From positions 255,531,199 through 255,595,198 of the forward strand of contig JARYHS010009186.1 in NCBI GenBank assembly GCA_031002005.1: a DNA stretch of 64,000 nucleotides, given 5' to 3'. Of this stretch, positions 11,951-23,079 are shown in pieces. Position numbers and translations under genes: made by a program. Numbering within the stretch: the stretch's first letter is position 1; each line of letters starts with the position of its first letter. This stretch comes from Vandiemenella viatica. Taxonomy: Eukaryota > Arthropoda > Insecta > Orthoptera > Morabidae. The notes under the pieces were generated by a model, which did not search any database, was not told where the DNA came from, and was given only the letters and a program-made list of their open reading frames with translations.

Positions 11951-12027
11951 GTGAATGAACCATTTCACTCAAATAGTGAAAGATTTAAATGTTCCAGCAT
12001 TGACATAAAAATAAAGGGAGTTTGTAC

Positions 12028-12233
12028 CTGGGACGAATGTGGCATGTTGGAAGAACCTTCGTGCACAGAAAACGATAGAATATCAGTTTCGCTAAAGACA
12101 ATTGACTCGTCCAACTCGGATGCTGATGCCTGCACAAGATGTTGGAATGATGTTTCATCACATGAATTCTGGACAGGAGCTCCATTTGTAGCTGCATCCT
12201 GGGGTATTACCATTCTGGAATGCTGAAGAGATC
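12028..12233 (-). CDS. ZNF341-like gene, exon after the first finger
   Basis: The acceptor is TTCTTAG|GA at 12,234-12,235 and the donor is CCCAG|GTACAA at 12,027. The 206 nt comprise two bases that complete the split codon left by the finger exon (G+GA, Gly) and 68 codons, ending in phase 0. The translation begins SLQHSRMVIPQDAATNG and ends EGSSNMPHSSQ. It is acidic and Ser-rich, with no predicted fold by eye. Both strands are open here, but only the minus frame has correct splice sites and agreeing phases. Confidence 0.72.
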
Positions 12234-12717
12234 CTAAGAAGGGAACAGAACACACTATCATTTCTAGTACTGTCTCTACGTGTCAGCAGCAAAAATATAT
12301 GTGTTATGTGTACTGATCTTCCAAACTTGGTTAGATGATACTGTATTAAGTAAAATAAATATGTGATTGTGCAAAATATAGCATTGACTATTAACTTTTG
12401 TAATCTTACATAAACTGACCAGTTTATAAGAACACTAATGTGAAAAAGTTTAACTGCATATTTAATTAGGAGACAAAAAATAAATGCAAACTATAATACT
12501 AAAATGAGATATAATACAGAAAAAGTTACATCAGTTAGCAAATTTCTATGAATATATCAGATCCAGAATTTTACCCTGGTTTTTGAATAAAAATTATGTC
12601 TAATTTGTCATTAGAACACAATTATCACATCCACAAACATCATGCAAAAAATGCTGAATAATAACACGATCTAAATCAAAACCTGATATTAAAATTAACT
12701 ACAGCTATTTTCTCTAC

Positions 12718-12996
12718 AGTGAGATCTGGCCAGAAACCCCCCCCCCCTACCCTTTTCTAGTGAGAACTGGTCCGTGAGAACACCCCCCCCCCCTGAAAAC
12801 ACCCTCGAAACTTATTGACGCCTTTTTTCTTTTTAATCGACTGACGCAATTTGTAGACTTTTTTTCTTAGCTCCACAGTCAACATTTTTTTTTACAAAAC
12901 CTCGCGCGAGATTTCTGTATAATCCCAACCCTTTGGTGAGATTTTGCCAGACCCCCCCCCCCTCTATTTCACCTCACGTAATTTATGGATGCCCCC
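12718..12996. mobile_element. G-rich-terminus MITE, truncated copy
   Basis: The right end reads CACGTAATTTATGGATGCCCC, the same terminus as at 15,884 (GGGGGCATCCATTAATTAC, inverted). Inside are runs of C and GGTGAGATTTTGCCAGACCC, also shared with 15,930-15,950. The left terminus is not found. Confidence 0.5.
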
Positions 12997-13009
12997 TAAA
13001 GAAGCTTAA

Positions 13010-13650
13010 CTAGGCAGGACACATTGGGCAGATAGTAGGAAAGGTTTCAAAATCCTGCACTTGGTGAAGAGTTATGAGGGAATGTACAAAAGAAGTAAGA
13101 GAATTGGGTTACAAAACTTTGGTCAGTCCATTGCTTAAATATAGAAGTGGGACCCAAATTTTGAGTATCAAATACAGAAGTTGGAGAGGGTGCAAAAAAA
13201 AAAAAGGGCTGCTAGATTTGTTTCTGGAAATTATCACAGAATAAAATCAGTAACAGGTACGATAAAAGAGCTGGAATGGGATTCATTGCAAGACAGAAGG
13301 AGGGTGAAGAGGATCATGGGAGAGTACAAGGCATATATTGGTGATGAGGCAAGGAAAGATATTGGTGTAAGAATGAAAAGTTATGCATGGAAGCGAAAGG
13401 GTGACCATGACAACAAGCGGGCACTTGATTTCAGGCACAATGGTGTAGGAAGAGTCTCTTTTTAGGTAAGGGAGTTAGGGTTTGGAATAAGTTACAGAGG
13501 GAAATGATGAATAATTTACAAATAACGTTGAAAGAATTTAAAGCTAAAATTTGTAGAGGGCAAATGTAGGTGGGTGCAGGAAAGTGGGAAGATGAGTGTG
13601 TATGGAAATTGCCACTGGAGCATGCACTCCATTGCAATTTAATTAAATAT
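13010..13650 (+). pseudogene. CR1/Rex1-like LINE RT C-terminal fragment
   Basis: Plus-strand frames encode ECTKEVRELGYKTLVSPLLK, then KKKRAARFVSGNYHRIKSV and TIKELEWDSLQDRRRVKRI, ending in RVWNKLQREMMNN and KEFKAKI. This is the C-terminal 'R..Y..LVRP.LEY', 'Q.RAARFV.GNY', 'L.W..L..RR', 'WN.LP' region of CR1-related LINEs. The 3' tail ending GCACTCCATTGCAATTTAAT recurs at 34,715-34,745 and inverted at 40,070-40,100. It is frameshifted near 13,190 at an A run. Confidence 0.65.
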
Positions 13651-13673
13651 TATAGTATTATTATATTACCTTT

Positions 13674-14064
13674 ATAAATAAGAAAAGAAAGGGAAATTAA
13701 CCCACCACATACCAAAGTGGACGGATGCGATGAGAGAACACTAATGCGGACAAACAACTACACAATATTTCGACATCTGCCTTGCTCACAAATAGAAAAA
13801 CGGGCCATTAGGCTCGGAACATGTGCGCACACCGAACGTTACCTAATGACTGGTCATTAGGTAACGTTCGGTGTGCGCACACGTTCCGAGCCTAATGGCC
13901 CGTTTTTCTATTTGTGAGCAAGGCAGATGCTGAAATATTGTGTAGGTGTTTGTCCGCATTAGTGTTCTCTCATCGCATCCGTCCCCTTTGGTATGTGGTG
14001 GGTTAATTTCCCTTTCTTTTCTTATTTATATCGCCTAGAAGCCGCTTCCATTTTCCTTAGTTGC
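13674..14064. mobile_element. Near-perfect foldback insertion with 17-bp direct-repeat flanks
   Basis: The two arms (13,674-13,851 and 13,852-14,030) are inverted copies with only a few mismatches and almost no loop. A 34-bp tail follows. The insertion is bordered by the 17-bp repeat ATTATTATATTACCTTT at 13,657-13,673 and 14,065-14,081, longer than DNA transposons make. Each arm carries CAATATTTCG followed by ATCTGCCTTGCTC, a variant of the motif at the Penelope-like terminus. A retrotransposed origin is inferred. Confidence 0.65.
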
Positions 14065-14459
14065 ATTATTATATTACCTTTGTTACATACACCTTTCGAG
14101 TTTTCATTTTTCTTCCAACAGGGCAGTGTAATGCAAAAATGTTAGACTCCATAAATTTTAATCACATTTCACAAACTTGGTCCACCATTGCTTCCTAATA
14201 ATTACATCTCAACTGCTTGTCCAACTCCTCTCCGTCACACACAGGAGATATTCACCCCACATCTCCTAGCGGCCAGACCAATGCATATAATAGCAATATT
14301 CTCAATTCCTGTTTCACTGTTCCTCCTATCAGAGCTCTCCAGTCAAGAAGAATTTATCTGAATTTAATCTGTAAGAATTGTATAATACATATTGTTTAAT
14401 ATCTGAGCTAGCCCTACTTTTATTTTACCTTCACCTTAAATAACAATACTCTCACCGTT

Positions 14460-15900
14460 ATTCTTCTCTTCCTCTTCCCAAAAAGCAAAAAACACTGCCC
14501 ACAATTGGTGCTGTTATGATGGAATTTTCATCTTCTTCTTTCTAATAAGACCTTCTGGGACCACGTTCCAATTTCAGTTATTTATCCTTTGCTGTTGTTT
14601 TTCTTCGATTCAATCCAATATTCCTTCATCATTTTCTTCCTTCTCTCCTCAGTCCACTTTAAAGCAACTTCTTACCTCTTCTGCCTTGGAATCCTTCCAT
14701 ACTTAATACCACATTTCTAAAGATCTCTCTTTCCATAATTTCCTCTTCTCTTATTTCTTTCCAAATCTTTCTTAACCTCTTGAATCCAGATGGTTGTTGA
14801 TTTTTTTCCCCCAAAGGTAATTGAATATCTTTTTCTAAATGGACAGGACAGATAAAATATACCCACCACTCACCAAAGCTGAAGGGAGGAGGGCAGCAAC
14901 AAAAAACACACAAACAAAGAAAAACAATATTTCGGGTTAAAACCCCATTTTCAAGTTAACAGAAGTGTATGGCTGAATCTATCAGTGGCTGCGTCAAACG
15001 CAGGGCTTGCGCAAGCTCAGCCATGTACTTCTGTTAACTTGAAAATGGGTTTCTAACCTGAAATATTGTTTTTCTTTGTTTGTGTGTTGTTTTTTGTTGC
15101 TGCTGCCCTCCTCCCTTAAGCTTTGGTGAGTGTTGGGTGTATTTTATCTGTCCTGCCCATATAAATATTGCCTCATGGCAGTGCTTTCCTTCCATTGTTA
15201 CTGAATACCTTTTTCATTAGTCTATCATTCATTCTGTAGATTTGTTCAAAAAACAGCAATCTCTTTTCCTTCTTGATTCTGTTATATTTTCTATGTTCTG
15301 GTATATTTCCTTATTACTTATTAATTTCTATAGTTCTGTTGTTTTAAGGGACCCAAGATTTTTCTCACAATTCCTCTTTCTAGTACTTCCAGTTTATCCA
15401 ATCTATAGTTCAACACTAGGCATTCACTACTATATAGACATTATGGTTTCACGACTAAGTTGTAGTGCCTTATTTTAATAGTTTTAGACAAGCACTTTTT
15501 GTTATAACTTTTTTAGCTATATCATATGCTCTTTCCATCCTGTGTATCCTTTCTTCTATGGCGGATTTATCTAATCCATTTTCTTGAATTATTTCACCCA
15601 GATATTTAAATTTCTTTTCTTTCTCTATGCAGCCAACATCTGTCATTAAAAATTTTGGAGAGTATTTAATGTTTATAGTCAAATTATTTTTTTTTTTCCT
15701 ACCAAAATTTTCAAACCTTTTTTGTTGGCTATTGCTTCCTACAGATTGTTCTGTGTTTTTGCATTTGTAATGTTCTCTGAAAGTTTAGCGAAATCAGCAG
15801 CAAATTTCAGGCAGTTAATTTCAACACCTTTATTTTTTCCTCCCTAAATTATTGTTGAAATTTTGCGTTCCTTCAATTCATTTGGGGGCATCCATTAATT
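14460..15900 (-). pseudogene. LINE RT relic with a foldback inserted
   Basis: Minus-strand pieces in order: FAADFAKLSENITNAKTQ (motif C decayed from FADD), KKFKYLGEIIQENGLDKSAI with EERIHRMERAYDIAKK, then LISNKEIYQNIENITESRRK and FFEQIYRMND, and downstream of the foldback a Lys/Glu-rich tail. This is the RT palm and C-terminal block common in polyneopteran LINEs. The 15,470-15,682 part is the longest open segment. The element is interrupted by the foldback at 14,839-15,160. Confidence 0.65.
14839..15160. mobile_element. Foldback insertion, complete reference copy
   Basis: The left arm from ATGGACAGGACAGATAAAA and the right arm ending TTATCTGTCCTGCCCAT are inverted copies ~145 bp long around a ~30-bp centre. 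Each has AATATTTCGGG or its complement. Near-identical 16-mers (ATTGAATATCTTTTTC at 14,820 and ACTGAATACCTTTTTC at 15,200) flank it, a probable target duplication. Solo arms occur at 235, 5,450 and 6,410. Confidence 0.65.
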
Positions 15901-16254
15901 ACATGAGGTGAAATAGGGAGAGGGGGGGCGGTCCGGCAAAATCTCACCAAGGGGGAGGAGAGGGGTTGACGAAAATCTCAAGCGAGTTTTTGAAATTCTT
16001 TAATGATGTGGATACTAACTTTATGTGGGGAGGGGGGGGGTATAACTGCCGTCGGAGGCTGGAGAGCTAACAAAAAGGTCTAAAAAAATACATGGCCAAT
16101 CAATTTGGGGGGGGGGGGGAAGGGGTTTCCTGTCAAAACCTCACGTCATCTTAGGTGGGGGTGTCCAACCAGATTTCACCAAATCTCGCCAGAGGGGGTG
16201 GGAGGGGTGTCCAGATTTCCGGAAAAACACCTCGCATAATTAATAGACACCCCC
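15884..16254. mobile_element. MITE with GGGGG termini
   Basis: The left end GGGGGCATCCATTAATTAC and right end TAATTAATAGACACCCCC are inverted termini about 25 bp long. The interior has long G runs and repeated AAATCTCACCAAGGGGG or AAATCTCGCCAGAGGGGG. No coding sequence is present. The superfamily is not assigned because the TSD is not clear. Confidence 0.55.
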
Positions 16255-17140
16255 TTATTCAAATTTCTTACAATTTTCTCTAAGAACTGTAATTTTATTT
16301 TTTAAATCCAATTTTATTGATTTTGGATTAATCTCTCCTTCATATCCTACCTCATTTCAGTGTTGAACTTTATTCTTGCAAGTAGATGAGAGACACAAAG
16401 TCAGATGTCATGACACTGACACCAGTCATCCTCCTCACTTCAATTTTGAATAAGACCCTTCCAGTAGACCCCATGCTTATTATTTATCCTCATAATCTAT
16501 AAATCTCAAATTTAGTATTTTCTACTTAAAGTTTTCTATTAATATCCTGTTGTATTCATAACTTGGTAATGTTCCTCCACTTCCTATGATATTATTTCTT
16601 AAAGAATTATCAATTCACCACCGAGCCTTGCAACTGGGTTCTCCTTCCAGTCAGCAAACATCAGAGTGATCCCATGCAACCTCATTAAAATTGTCTCAAC
16701 TACTTGCAAGAATCAATTTCAACACTAAAATACTGTCTTCAGGTGACCATCATTTCTGTGTTTGTTGATCCCAGCTACCTTAATTTATGGCAAGTGCTGG
16801 GTTTAATTTGCCTACCCTTCTATATTTATGATTAGGTAGTTATAATGGTTTTTTTTCCAAGGTTTTACATCTTGTTGACATCAAGGTCAGCTTTATGGTT
16901 CATCCTCCAGGCTTGGCAGTTATAGTGAAATTTTTCACTGTTATTCAAGTAAAATGTAGGTACATCAGTTTGAAGACAAGAAAAAATGAAATGAACAATA
17001 TGACATTTGGATGTAGAATTGTGCAAGTTATATTGTTCATGCCACATTTTATAGGAAATATTTGCTCATATTTGGATGTTTAGCATCTTGACTTCACACT
17101 AGAAAAAGGGAATAATGAAGAAAGAATTTCTGTTTGTTAC
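16255..17140. other. Intronic DNA without recognised genes
   Basis: AT-rich. Open frames on both strands at 16,865-17,083 overlap each other and have no splice context. Nothing further is supported. Confidence 0.4.
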
Positions 17141-17245
17141 CTTGAGTATGTTCCTTTTTGTGAGTGAAAAAATCTGGAAATGAAGTGAACTGCTTTTTAC
17201 ACTTTCCACACAGGTAAACATCATCATCATCAGCTGAAAAGGGAC
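17141..17245 (-). CDS. ZNF341-like gene, exon with N-terminal C2H2 finger
   Basis: The acceptor is TCTTGCAG|GT and the donor is CTCAAG|GTAACA. The 105-nt exon begins with two bases and ends with one base of split codons, matching its neighbours. It encodes [19 protein letters not shown] followed by [15 protein letters not shown]: a C-x2-C-x12-H-x3-H finger preceded by four Asp. The DDxDV(F/Y)LCGKCKKQF signature, an isolated N-terminal finger and an intron right after HKxExxQ are, as I remember it, how vertebrate ZNF341 begins. That protein is a DNA-binding transcription factor of the nucleus. The orthology call is inference; the finger is seen directly. Confidence 0.82.
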
Positions 17246-17599
17246 CTGCAAGAATAGAGATAATAACTGTAACTATTAGGTTTGTTCAAAATCTGTTAAG
17301 TATATACAAAACCACAGCATCTCAGCAATGCAGAATATTTGTTGCAGTACTGATAATTAGTACTACAACAGACTGAATATCCTACGAGTATGAGCTGTCA
17401 GTAAAAATATAAAACACCATACCATTCAGGCTGCAATTCTAAAACTGTTTAATAGCTTTACATAATCCATTTTTCTCTTCTTATTACTTAATGTTTTCTT
17501 TATAAAAAGTTATCCTCTCATAAACCACAACAGTGTTATAAAACTCTCCATGCTGTATCTGAGTAACGAAAGGCAAATACCTCGACACACATTACCCAA

Positions 17600-17700
17600 T
17601 GTCAGAATGATCAGGTTACGGCGACCACACTGAAAATTTGGGTCTAGTGGAGTACATGATTCTACTGTAACTGCTTTGTGAGAAAATGTTGCGAAAACAA
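17600..17700. repeat. Dispersed repeat, partial copy of the 18.1/19.5-kb unit
   Basis: GGCGACCACACTGAAAATTTGGG, then CTAGTGGAGTACATGATTCTACTGTAAC, matches GTTGCCACACTGAAAAGCTGGGC with CTACTGGAGAGCGTGATTCC at 18,160-18,210. Only this 100-bp piece is shared. A (GA)n microsatellite lies just downstream at 17,750-17,780. Confidence 0.5.
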
Positions 17701-18139
17701 AGCACCAAAATGATTTGAAACTTTCAGGAGAATATATGGGCTTAAATATCGAGAGAGAGAAAGAGAGAGAGAGAGAGAAACAACATTTGTACATTCATAA
17801 TAGAAGTTTTATTTTTTCTTTACGGTTGTGATTACGAGCAGAAGAAAAATGTCACCAAAAGCACAAGGAGCTGTACCTGTAACTGATCAAATCGAGAAGT
17901 AAGCGAGGTATCAAAAAATGTTGTTATTTACTTTTGATTTGTCTCGTGGAGTTGCACAAGAATTCATCATCAAATTGCGGATCCGTGCTTATGACAGTGC
18001 TGCCTATTTACCTATCTTCTATTTGATATTTCACATGCAACTTTTCATTTATTTAACTTTGAAAATTAATCTAAGACAAACTGCATATTTCGAAGCTATA
18101 TCACTAACTTTATGGAAGAAAGCAGTGCTGCTGGCACAC

Positions 18140-18470
18140 TGCACTTCAAATGAACCCTGTGGTTGCCACACTGAAAAGCTGGGCCTACTGGAGAGCGTGA
18201 TTCCATTACTACTACTTTCACTGATGACGTCATAATACAGCTGTAGTTTATCGCTAGACATATTATTTTCAGGCAATAATTCTGTTGTAATACAGCCTAG
18301 ACATTTATTTTCAAGCAGAAATTAGGTTGTAATACACCCTGGACCAACAAGAAAGTGTTACATATACTTCAGAAAGTATTTACAGCAGTGTTTTTCGTTT
18401 GACTACTGCAGTATTAGGAAGCCAAATCCTAATTGAATCACGATCTCCAGTAATCCCGAAAAGCTACCTT
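18140..18470. repeat. Direct repeat copy 1 (pair with 19,505-19,820)
   Basis: Shares with 19,505-19,820 the ordered blocks GATGACGTCATAATAC/GATATCATAGTAC, AATTCTGTTGTAATA, TTATTTTCAAGCAG, TACACCCTGGACCA/TACCCTGTACCA and CCAGTAATCCC. The copies are several hundred bp long and diverged by roughly a fifth by eye. They flank the inverted-terminus element at 18,538-19,384. Confidence 0.55.
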
Positions 18471-18537
18471 CAAAAATAATAATTAATTTGTGACTACCAT
18501 CCAGGAACCATTATTTAGCCTACTCACGTGTGCTGTA

Positions 18538-19384
18538 GATCGCGATACCGCTGCAACCACTTAGCGCCTCCCGATGTAAACACTTTCCGATGGAGAGAGT
18601 ATGATGTCACTGTGTTTCCGTGTGTGACGTGTTCAGCCTTTGATCGATTTGAGAGATTCACATTAGGCCATAGAACGTAACCAATACTACTACTAATAAA
18701 AAAATTTACGGATTAAAAAGGTTAAAGAAAATTATTACTTGCACAATTACTAATATTATTATAATATGTACAACATTCCAAACTGATAATTGATATCGTT
18801 CATTAGCGTTAACATTATTAGTCACAATCCTATTGATTTGTATTTAATTCCGTTCTTCTATATTTCGTCGCGTGTCTGAAATTGCTATTAAAATCATTCA
18901 TACGAAATAAAATATTTATAAAACAAGATTTCGTCAATAACCGTTTGCATTTAGGTTGAAACACAGCCTGGACCATACTAACAATGATAGATACGATTTG
19001 GAAATTGAGTTTCAGCAATATCATGTGCGACGGTTACGTTTCACTATGGTCTAGGCTGCATTATGATGTAAACAGCGATAGCGATACAGCATAGAATTAG
19101 GTATCCGCAATAAGGTGTTTGTAGTTACGTTTTAGTGTGGTCCAGGCTGCATCAAAACCTCATCGCTAATTAATTTATTCCTGAACTATTGGTGCAAAAT
19201 TAACGATTTCTCGATATGAGACGTAATAGTGATGGACTACTTTCCGTGGAAGGCCCCGTTAGTGACATTTAAAGCTGCGAGCGGAACGTATACGTTACAT
19301 TCAGCATCGTAGTGACGTCATACTCTCGCCATCCGGAAGTGTTTACATCGCGAGACGGTAAGTGCTTGCAGCGGTATCGCGATC
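18538..19384. mobile_element. Non-autonomous TIR element (~850 bp), TA flanks
   Basis: Long inverted termini: GATCGCGATACCGCTGCA at the left and TGCAGCGGTATCGCGATC at the right, extending ~75 bp (GATGTAAACACTTCC against GGAAGTGTTTACATC). Both ends are flanked by TA. The interior contains TTAGGTTGAAACACAGCCTG and TGGTCCAGGCTGCA in opposite orientation, but no ORF. It resembles a Tc1/mariner- or PIF-type MITE; the family is unassigned. Confidence 0.65.
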
Positions 19385-19504
19385 TAGATATTACCCATAT
19401 TTAAAGAGGCAGGAAAAAATGTTACTACTTCCTCACCACCACTTAACAATACAACTAGTAACTGAAACAGAGAGTCTACAAAACATATGAAATTATTAGT
19501 GGAA

Positions 19505-19820
19505 CTCAGATTCCATAACAGAATCAGGGTCTACTAGAGATCAAATGCCACTACAACAACATTCACTAATGATATCATAGTACTGCTGCAGTCAATCGCA
19601 AGACACATTACTTTCAAGCAGTAATTCTGTTGTAATAAAGCCTGGTACATTATTTTCAAGCAGGAAATAGATTTAATATACCCTGTACCAGCATGACACC
19701 TTTAAATGTAGGCTACTTCAGAAATTATTTCTTGCAGGTTCTTGTGTTCGACTACTACAGTATTATAATGCCAATTTCTTATGGAATCACAATCCCCAGT
19801 AATCCCCAGAATCACAGAAC
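19505..19820. repeat. Direct repeat copy 2
   Basis: Partner of 18,140-18,470. It is located just upstream (in gene sense) of the 19,987-20,085 exon's donor side and has no coding potential. Confidence 0.5.
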
Positions 19821-19986
19821 AATTAGAAGATAATGCTCCTTCTAAGGACATGTGTAGTAAACAGTTTCACAATTAGCTGACAATTTTCTAACAAAATAAT
19901 AACAATAATACAGGTAGTAAGTTATAGCAGCGTCTTGTTTTTCAATTACTCTTAAATGGGTACAAAGAAAAAATGATTGTACAAAC

Positions 19987-20085
19987 TTGGATTTTCATTT
20001 CCAATCCCTGCAGCTGAGGCTAAATCATTGGAAAGGTCCTGAGATTCGAAAATTGATTCAACAGTTTGACTGTCCAGAGTAACAG
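19987..20085 (-). CDS. ZNF341-like gene, second exon (first one found)
   Basis: The acceptor is TTTATTTTACAG|CT and the proposed donor is CCAA|GTTTGT. The 99 nt comprise two bases, 32 codons and one base. That base plus GT from the next exon forms AGT (Ser). The peptide VTLDSQTVESIFESQDLSND resembles the 'MDNQTV..VQSLLD' segment that I remember ahead of the first finger in ZNF341, ending NENPS. The start codon exon was not found; it may lie far upstream, possibly beyond the P-like cluster. The donor GTTTGT is non-consensus at +3 and +4. Confidence 0.6.
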
Positions 20086-20254
20086 CTGTAAAATAAATAT
20101 ATACACTGCATTGACAGTCATTGGCTATATAGAAGGATGAGTAAAACGAAGCCATTAACATGTTAACCTTCAAATTCTTCATACAGCAGATGAGCCATGA
20201 TAACATAACACCACAAACTCGATAGTATAAAGCAACAGAATTAAAACAAAACAA

Positions 20255-21259
20255 AAATTACAGGTACTCGAATATCACTAAAACAAATAAAATACAATTT
20301 TAATGGGCAACATCACATTACAAACAACTCCTCGCTCCATTTGGCCATACTCCATTCCATTCATTCATCACTATTAACTTGAAATCGAATTAACCTATCG
20401 ATGTATCGAACGCAATCACAAATAACCACTAATGAAATCAACCACGAATATGAAGTAAAATAAAAATAAATAAAAAAGAAGTAAATAAATTGAAAAGATA
20501 AATCAAGTGACTTTGAAGCAGTAAATTACATATAATATTGAAATAAACGGTTACAGGATTAGTATTCACTGTAGGATGAGAATAAAACGAAAAGGTATTT
20601 GTTAATTAATTTCTTTCATAATGTCCATGTAGTAGGTAAAGATAAATTGGTAGTGTTAACCAAATTCAAGCATGGGGGGATTGATGTAGTCGTCTTTGAC
20701 ATTACTACAACTTGTATGTCCTATCAGAAACAAGTTTCCCTACTTTTGGAGCAGGGCTGCCAGATTGTATAATTGGATACAAAACTTGTATAATTTGGTT
20801 ACCTCTTGTATCCTGTTTGTATAACAGATTGCCTTGTATAATTGGATACAAAAATGAGCACTTAAAAGTAAAGTACATTCCAGCACCTTTTTGAAAGTGT
20901 TTGCCCTTTGTTTAATTGAGTTGGCAACCCTTCCTGCATATCTATTTCCTTTTTGTTATTCAAAATTTATCAATGTATACATTGTTTACTTTTCGTGGAC
21001 TTTTTTTTTTGCTCTCAGCACTTTCACTCACGTATGTAATCAATGGATGACGACCCCTTTGTATAATTGGGTTTTATTCTGTATAATTTCAAAGAGACAG
21101 CGGTATAATATAAGTTGGCTGTACTGGCAGCGCTGTATTGGAGAGTGGTGACTTATATAACAACTCTGTAGTCTATTTACTGCACCAAAGATGCATTATA
21201 TAGCGATTAAATGGTAACTTTGACCTAATTTTGCAAAGTCTTAAGTCACCAGTGGTATA
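20255..21259. other. AT-rich DNA, short direct repeat at 20,760-20,860
   Basis: TGTATAATTGGATACAAAA occurs at about 20,766 and 20,836, and similar TTGTATAATT blocks continue to 21,085. No gene was recognised. The first exon of the ZNF341-like gene was searched for and not found. Confidence 0.4.
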
Positions 21260-21529
21260 GCGTACACCATGGAGGAAGGAAACATGGAGGAAGGAATAAT
21301 CATGGAGGAAGGGATAATTCCTTCCTCCATGGGAATAATATGGAGACGACGCAAGAGACCTTTACCACGCATGGGAGTGAAGCAGGCCGGCGGAGGAGTG
21401 GGGGGGCATGGCCGGAGTGGTGGGGGCTTGACCGCTTCCCAACAAACACGGGGAATATGTACAAACACCTCAAGGGGACTCTAGGATAAACGTGACGCCG
21501 CAATCTGGTGATGGATTATTATGTAACTC

Positions 21530-21930
21530 GATGGGACAAATAAAAAATGAAGAATAAAAGTTTTTGATATCCTGCTTAGTTTTCGAGATATTCTGTCTCA
21601 AATGTGAAATGGTTTTGGTTGAAATTCAGAAGAAAAAATTATTCAAAGTCAAATTTTATGATGAATTTTTATTTAAAAAGACGAGACAAATAAAAAATAA
21701 AGAGTAAAATTTTTCGATATTTCACCTAGTTCTCGAGATATACTGTCTCAAAAGTGAGGTGCCTTGAGTTGAAATGCAGAAGAAACATTTCGCAAAAGTC
21801 AAATTTAATGATGGATTCTTATGTAACACGACGAAAAAACTCGACAATAAGGAATAAATGTTTTCGATATCTTGCTTAGTTTGGGGGATATACAACATCC
21901 AAATTGAGGGGTTTATGTTTGGATGCAGGC
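21530..21930 (-). repeat. ~150-bp tandem repeat array, P-like left arm
   Basis: Three units in minus orientation, each with a TCTCGAGATATACTGTCTCA-like block, AAAATTTTTCGATAT and a GACGAGACAAATAAAAAAT-like block. They are the inverted equivalent of the array at 23,195-23,560. Confidence 0.75.
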
Positions 21931-22832
21931 TGGACCAAAAATTAATTCTGTCAAAGCCACAATGATTACATGGTTAACATGCAGAATGGATATTTCAATT
22001 TTATTACTACCACTTGTTGTTAGTCTGAAATGTGTCCTAGACCAGAAAAAAAGTAAGAGGACCCACTCTAGGGATGAGCAACCCAGACATTTTGTAGGCT
22101 GGTACCAGAAATTAAATGTTTATTCAGTCACCTTAATGAACATTCTCTTGATCAAGATGTGTTGTCTAATTTCACAGCCCTACTTATTACCTGGACAATT
22201 GTAAAAAAAATATCTCTCAGTTAGATTTAGATACGGGGGGGGGGGGGGGGAGAATGTTGTACAAAAAAAAGAGACTAAATTAGAAACACATTCCCCAAAT
22301 TGATTTTGTTCAAAGGCCAATAACTTCTTTATTTATGAAGCCCATTTTTATTTCTGCATGAACCTGTTTCGACATAAATAGATGAGAAAGATTTCAAAAT
22401 CGGTAAAAATAAGTATAGACGTATTTACAAACAGAAACAAGTCTTATATGAAGCTTTAAAAAATAACCTAAGTCAATGGCCTGAAATAGCTATTTAAAAA
22501 ATTAATAAAACTCACAGCTTCTCACATAACAGTTAATTTCATCATCCATTGTCAGTATAATCAGCAACGTGACGAAAGAAATCGTAATAGTAAATTCACT
22601 GAATCGCGAAGTAAAACACGCCCCTTTAAATCTCATTTTAAACACTCGTTAAAAAATAATGCTAGTCTATTGTGTGCAAAATAGCAAGTTTGCTGATTTT
22701 CTACACTACACCAAGAAAAATTTGAGAACAAAGTCATCCCATTGAGAGCTATGACTAAATATTTATAGACGTGCTGCAAAGTTTGCGGTGTCTACCGCTC
22801 ACTTCAACAACGATAATTACAATTCAACTTAC

Positions 22833-22903
22833 TTATGAAATGATATTCCAGGTTCTTTCCTGTCTGGCCTATTTGTGCAACCGTACGCAACACAAGCTGG
22901 CAT
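22833..22903 (-). CDS. THAP-domain first exon (transposon-derived)
   Basis: ATG at 22,903 opens MPACVAYGCTNRPDRKEPG and ISFH, then a consensus donor CATAA|GTAAGT at 22,832. M-P-x-C-x-A-x4-C-x-N and the S-F-H block are the start of the THAP zinc-binding DNA-binding domain (C2CH), here split by an intron as in many THAP genes. It lies inside the P-like element, transcribed away from the fused terminus at 23,075. P transposases carry an N-terminal THAP domain, so this is most simply the remnant of one. No further exon is recognised between 21,930 and 22,830, so function is doubtful. Confidence 0.7.
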
Positions 22904-23079
22904 TTTTAAACACTTATACACAATACTAAATGAAATAATCACTGCATCTACCACAATGTGAACACCTTAATTGTTGGGAAGCGCCATATGGTCGCTGCCG
23001 GTGCTGCCACCATGCGGGAGAGTTTAGTGCTTGCTTCACCGATTTAACGTCACTTCTCCTCCATATAATTCCTTCCTCC

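Noticed and set aside
11951..12226. Plus-strand open frame overlapping the 12,028 exon
   Set aside because: The minus frame has an acceptor, a donor and phases that match four other exons; the plus frame has none.
17918..18235. 105-codon plus-strand frame
   Set aside because: It overlaps the dispersed repeat at 18,140 and has no similarity or splice context.
21241..21503. Open frames on both strands near the P-like left end
   Set aside because: Proline/glycine-rich text arises from the G/C-rich subterminal repeat, and the same frames occur in the MITE at 25,260-25,488.
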